Positions 60,227 to 64,000 of a stretch of 64,000 nucleotides of DNA are shown piece after piece (the first letter of the stretch is position 1; each line of letters starts with the position of its first letter). The stretch comes from Leishmania donovani (lineage: Eukaryota; Euglenozoa; Kinetoplastea; Trypanosomatida; Trypanosomatidae). The stretch spans positions 703,783 to 767,782 of the forward strand of contig NC_018250.1 of NCBI RefSeq assembly GCF_000227135.1. The letters are read 5' to 3'. A program made the translations under genes and the position numbers. The notes under the pieces are model-generated. The model was not told the DNA's origin. It saw only the letters and a program-made list of their open reading frames with translations, and did not search any database.

Positions 60227-63124
60227 ATGCTACCCGCCTCCCTGACGTTTGAGCCGCCATCCGTGGTGGCAGTCTTCGCGTCGCATGCGGTGTTGTGCTG
60301 GGAGCAGCCGCGCACTCCACACACCACGTCCTTCGCGGAGCACATTGCGTGGGAGTATCAGATCGAGTACAACTGCTCCTGCAGAGTTAGACAGCAGCCG
60401 TACCGCACCACGGGCGGCAACGCCTTTGCTCTCCTGGCCACCCCGCACGAAGGTGAGACGTACTACGTGCGAGTCGTGGCCAAGGCCCGCTTTGCAGGAT
60501 CCACTGCTGGTCTCGTCTCTGCCAAGGCCGCGTTCACGGCGTCCTGCAATGTGGCCATACCCTGGCGCTGCTCTGCCCGATCGCCGGTGTGCGTCTTCGA
60601 TGCGCTCTACCTTAGCGCGAACGTGGAGACGGAGGACATTGCGGCGCTGAGTGCCGCGCGCAGCTCCACCATCGACAACGCGGCAGCGCTCGACGTGAAG
60701 AGTGTCTGCTACACCCTTGAAGGCGATATTGCTGTGCACACGTATCGCATGCTCTACAGCGGCACCGCCGCACTGCCGGTCGGGCAGGCAAGAACGGTAT
60801 ACTACATGGTGGCTACGACGCGGCTGCACACAGGCAAGCGCACCCGCGCAATGGAGTTGCTGAGCATGATACAGCGCGAGGGGGCGTCGATCGTGTTCTG
60901 CGGGATTGGCGACGGTGGCCGTCTCGCCCTGCGCGCCGCCCTGACCTTCTTGTCGTTCCTCACGACGGCGTGCCCTGCTCTGTGCGCATCGGTCCTGTGC
61001 ATCACCTACGGAACGCCCCGTCTGCTGCTAAAGGAGGGACCGCGTCTACTGGCACACACCCTCCCTCTAAGTGGGCAGCTCCTGCACTTCACGCAGCTGC
61101 CACTGATCGAGCACACGCCTCTTGTGAGCGACATGGCGGCCCTATCGCAGCGGGGCTCTGGCGTCGCCGTCGACACACCACCGCTAGGCTACGCAAACGG
61201 GTTTTACCGCAACATGCTCTTAGGGGTGCAGTGCCGGGTGACAGACGGGACTGGACTGCACTTCCGCCTTTCATCGCCAGACGAGCTGTCTACCGAGGCG
61301 GAGGAGGCGGAGGCGTTTGACGTTGTAGGGCAGCTGCGCGCGTTATCACAGCTCTTCTTTCCATCTTCGCCGCCATGGCTGTCGCCGTCTGTTACGTCCG
61401 TCAGCTGCTGCACGGAAGGACCGCTGCTGCACGTGAGTGTAGAGGGGGCTAACTTGCATTACTGTCCTCGGGTGACGTTGACACCGTCGTATCCTCGCGG
61501 CACTCCGCTCTTCCCACGTGTCGTCGCTAGCACTCCGCTTCATCTCGAGTGCACTGCCTGCCTCCTGCCTTGGGTGCAGCAGCATGCTGCTGGTCACGGC
61601 TTGCGTGACGCGGCTCCATTGAACATATCGGCGTTTCTCCTCGTGCAGACGTCCCTGGGTACAGCCTTTGCTCCGGCGCCGGCGACGGTGGTGCTCCCGG
61701 AGGACTTGCTCGAACTGTTTTGCGCGGCGCAGCAGGGCTCTGCACCATGGAGTACCGAAGCTGCTCCGGGGCTTGTTGAGTGCGCCTTGCAGCTGCAGCC
61801 GCTTTATGTCTTAGCCGGCACTGGCGGCGTTGCTTTTCCAAGTGCCGCAGGCAACGCGCTGCACAATCCGCTTTTCGAGTCCCTGTGCGCTCTTGCATCT
61901 GCGGCTGAGGTCACCCTTTCGTCTGGATACGCCGGTGCGCCGGCCAAGCCTGGTAGCGGATTGCTGGGCTTCATTAGCAGTGTGGGGGCTCGACTGTCTG
62001 CCAGGGCGGCGGACGCACTCACCGACGCGGTACCAGCACTGCGTGTGCCCGGCATCGAGGCAGCCTACCTGAAGAACGCGCTTAAGGAGTGGACGGGCAC
62101 TGACTTCACAGGCGCCGAGATGTGGAGGTCGCGATGCGCGTCGTGGAGGCAGCGCATCTTCGGCGGGCTGTCGCTTCTCAGTGGGATCTCGTACCGCAAC
62201 ACGCTTGTGCAAATGCTCAGCGTGCTCGACGGCGACGCGGAGGTGGACGAGGATGCCCCGCTCGCTTGCATCGAGGCGTGCTTGTATGCCCACACAAAGT
62301 ACCACATCAAAGCAGCGCAATCTTCACTGGTGCACATGGACCAGTTGCTGTACACTGAGCTCTCTCTTAGCAGCTTTTACGGCGCGGTTGCCCACATCTT
62401 CAAGAGTGAGGCCAGCTCGGCTTCCGGCTCACCGCTGCCGTATCTCCGCGAGTCGATGCTGCTGTGGGCACTGTGCCACTGCTTCGAGCTGAGGCGTGAG
62501 GTGGCGCGAACGACATTCTGCTGCAATGTGGGGTGTGCAGGGTGCGGTGTCTCGACGCTCTCCTCATGCATCTCGTCACTGTTGCACCACGAGGAGGCCC
62601 GGCGCCATGGACGCCGTGGGACGTGCTTCCGCACCGTCCAGTGCCGCATCGCGTCGAGTGGCCTATCGGCTGTTTACTTCGCTGCGCAGACGGGTGTACG
62701 GTGTTGCGTCTTCCTGGCTGCGGAGGCGGCAGACTTGACGAGAGCCGAGTACACCTCAATGAGCGTTCACATTCAAGAGCACTTGACCTACGCTGGGCAG
62801 CATGTGTTCCGGGTGATTACAAAGGCAGACGAGCACCTGCAGAGCATCTCGGACCTGCGCAAGGAGCTTGAGAACGACACTTCAGTGGCTGCCTTGATGT
62901 CACGGGTTGGCGCACAGATGTTGGGCGGGTGCGGCACAGAGGAGCAGCGGCTGGTGGTTGCTCTCGCCCCATCAACCTCTCGACTTGTGGAGCTTATTGC
63001 CTGTACCCCCGCCGAGGTGGAGCAGTACGCGCAGAGACTGCGCTCATACTCGGAGGCACTGCTCTTGGACTGTCTCCGCCTTAGCGTTCTTCGAGGGGAC
63101 GCTGACTGCACGAGGACGGCTTAG
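60227..63124 (+). CDS. Multidomain protein with degenerate lipase-3 and P-loop GTPase modules
   Basis: 965 residues from ATG 60227. Residues about 1-105 look like a fibronectin type III fold (VLCWEQP, WEYQIEY, TYYVRVVAKA). About 155-320 resembles class 3 lipases: SIVFCGIGDGGRLALRAAL sits at the nucleophile elbow and LCITYGTPRLLL at the later strand, but the elbow is G-I-G-D-G-G (226-231) in place of GHSLGG, so the catalytic Ser is gone. About 395-480 may be an Ig/IPT-like sandwich. Near the C-terminus TFCCNVGCAGCGVST (G769-T777) resembles a Walker A loop with Val for the Lys, and VITKAD (T865-D868) resembles the GTPase G4 motif, within a Rossmann-like order. No signal peptide or membrane span is clear. 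Probably a non-enzymatic scaffold (inference). Family unknown to me. Confidence 0.7.
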   Translation: MLPASLTFEPPSVVAVFASHAVLCWEQPRTPHTTSFAEHIAWEYQIEYNCSCRVRQQPYRTTGGNAFALLATPHEGETYYVRVVAKARFAGSTAGLVSAKAAFTASCNVAIPWRCSARSPVCVFDALYLSANVETEDIAALSAARSSTIDNAAALDVKSVCYTLEGDIAVHTYRMLYSGTAALPVGQARTVYYMVATTRLHTGKRTRAMELLSMIQREGASIVFCGIGDGGRLALRAALTFLSFLTTACPALCASVLCITYGTPRLLLKEGPRLLAHTLPLSGQLLHFTQLPLIEHTPLVSDMAALSQRGSGVAVDTPPLGYANGFYRNMLLGVQCRVTDGTGLHFRLSSPDELSTEAEEAEAFDVVGQLRALSQLFFPSSPPWLSPSVTSVSCCTEGPLLHVSVEGANLHYCPRVTLTPSYPRGTPLFPRVVASTPLHLECTACLLPWVQQHAAGHGLRDAAPLNISAFLLVQTSLGTAFAPAPATVVLPEDLLELFCAAQQGSAPWSTEAAPGLVECALQLQPLYVLAGTGGVAFPSAAGNALHNPLFESLCALASAAEVTLSSGYAGAPAKPGSGLLGFISSVGARLSARAADALTDAVPALRVPGIEAAYLKNALKEWTGTDFTGAEMWRSRCASWRQRIFGGLSLLSGISYRNTLVQMLSVLDGDAEVDEDAPLACIEACLYAHTKYHIKAAQSSLVHMDQLLYTELSLSSFYGAVAHIFKSEASSASGSPLPYLRESMLLWALCHCFELRREVARTTFCCNVGCAGCGVSTLSSCISSLLHHEEARRHGRRGTCFRTVQCRIASSGLSAVYFAAQTGVRCCVFLAAEAADLTRAEYTSMSVHIQEHLTYAGQHVFRVITKADEHLQSISDLRKELENDTSVAALMSRVGAQMLGGCGTEEQRLVVALAPSTSRLVELIACTPAEVEQYAQRLRSYSEALLLDCLRLSVLRGDADCTRTA

Positions 63125-64000
63125 GTGCTTGCTGCACTGCAAATGAGCGCCCGCATAGCTGAATGCTATAGATGTGCGGCGCCGTGCCGTTATGGACTTC
63201 ACTTTGCCACCGTCACACACGTACACGCGAGGAGAGAGCGAGCGTGTGTGTGCGTGCGTGTTTGGTGAAGTGCAGCGTCGGCGGGACTGGAATCGGAGAA
63301 CGCGCGCGAGTGGCTGCGTGGGACGTGGAGCAGCTGACTGGCAGCCGCTTTACTAAAAATAGATTACTGCTGTTATTGCTTGCATGCCCGACGCCGTGCC
63401 ACGCGAATCTGCAGGCCCAGGGGTGCTGCCCCTCCTCCCCTCTCCTCTCTACAGCCACCCTGTACTATGCAGCAGGCGCCACGTGTGTGCTTGCGCGTTG
63501 AGCGTGTCCGCTGCACGAATCTTGTCACTGCAGCGACTGCCTGATTTCTCTATGCCTTCTCGGGCATGTTGGTGCTGCCGTAGAGGGAGGGTGGAGGAAT
63601 AGAGAGAGGAGACCGGCGCACCTACACGTGCGCGTATGTGCACGTCGCTCCTCCTTTCTCTCTCCGCCGCCTCCGCATTTCTTAGCGCACGCAGCGTGCG
63701 TGAGGGTGTGCGGCGAGGGCGCTCAGTCAACGGCTGCCTTTTCGGTGTCAACGACGATCTTGGCTTACCTCTATTTCCGTCCCTCTCCGTGCCTCCTGCA
63801 TCTATTCTCGTCGTCACCACCATTTGCCTCATAGTGTCTGCCGTTCACCGCTGAGGCGTCGTTAAACAGACAGCTTTAGGAAGGTCACTGCGTCCTCACC
63901 ACCGATACCATCGAGCGATCGACAGGCTCTTCACAGGTGCCGGCCCCCACACGCAGCGGGGCCATCACTGACTCTCGCGGTTTACCTTTCTGCCGGCGAG
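63125..64000. other. Spacer at the right edge
   Basis: No gene is supported. CT-rich tracts at about 63425-63470, 63645-63680 and 63765-63830 suggest the 5' region of a gene that starts beyond the window. Confidence 0.6.

Overview
This window looks like nuclear DNA of a Leishmania-type trypanosomatid. The basis is GC-rich, intronless protein genes that all lie on the + strand, separated by long C/T-rich, low-complexity spacers. Most spacers carry a polypyrimidine tract followed by an AG before the next ATG, as expected for trans-splicing of polycistronic RNA. A dispersed repeat with an ingi/L1Tc-like promoter signature (a SIDER-type retroposon candidate) sits between genes. I see no convincing minus-strand gene, tRNA, rRNA, CRISPR or bacterial feature. 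The window appears to be the inside of one directional gene cluster, with no strand switch.

Layout. 1-9.6 kb: adenylate-kinase-like protein, FAM173-like methyltransferase, an MKS1 (B9-domain) ciliary transition-zone protein, a short coiled-coil protein, and a PET100-like cytochrome oxidase assembly candidate. 10.9-19.6 kb: RING-H2 E3 ligase, two tandem VTI1-like Qb-SNAREs, and a tandem-BRCT protein. 21-25 kb: exosome cap subunit CSL4, a probable small mitochondrial protein, and a four-span membrane protein. 25-31.3 kb is mostly gene-poor and holds repeat copy 1. 31.3-41.7 kb: a CFAP53/MNS1-like axonemal coiled-coil protein, a secreted GLG1-like Cys-rich protein, a fusion of free-methionine-R-sulfoxide reductase with TIP41, an ANP32-like protein, and a PLPBP/YggS pyridoxal-phosphate protein. 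42-44.3 kb: repeat copy 2 and an N-myristoylated LRRC57-like LRR protein. 47-63.1 kb: a vWA-like protein, V-ATPase subunit a, COX10 (heme O synthase), a protein with a Red1/ZFC3H1-like zinc finger, and a 965-residue protein with degenerate lipase and GTPase modules.

As usual in trypanosomatids, neighbours are not functional operons. Some themes recur: cytochrome oxidase biogenesis (PET100-like, COX10), nuclear RNA surveillance (CSL4, the ZFC3H1-like protein), flagellum (MKS1, CFAP53/MNS1-like), and endomembrane function (two VTI1, V-ATPase a).

The assembly is imperfect. Several N runs are flanked by exact duplicates of the adjoining sequence, which indicates unmerged contig ends. A piece of the repeat locus at 42-43 kb appears to be misplaced at 27.2-27.7 kb; it exactly covers the 115-base gap at 42.8 kb. 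Many hand-read ORFs begin with non-ATG codons, so I placed starts at the first plausible in-frame ATG.
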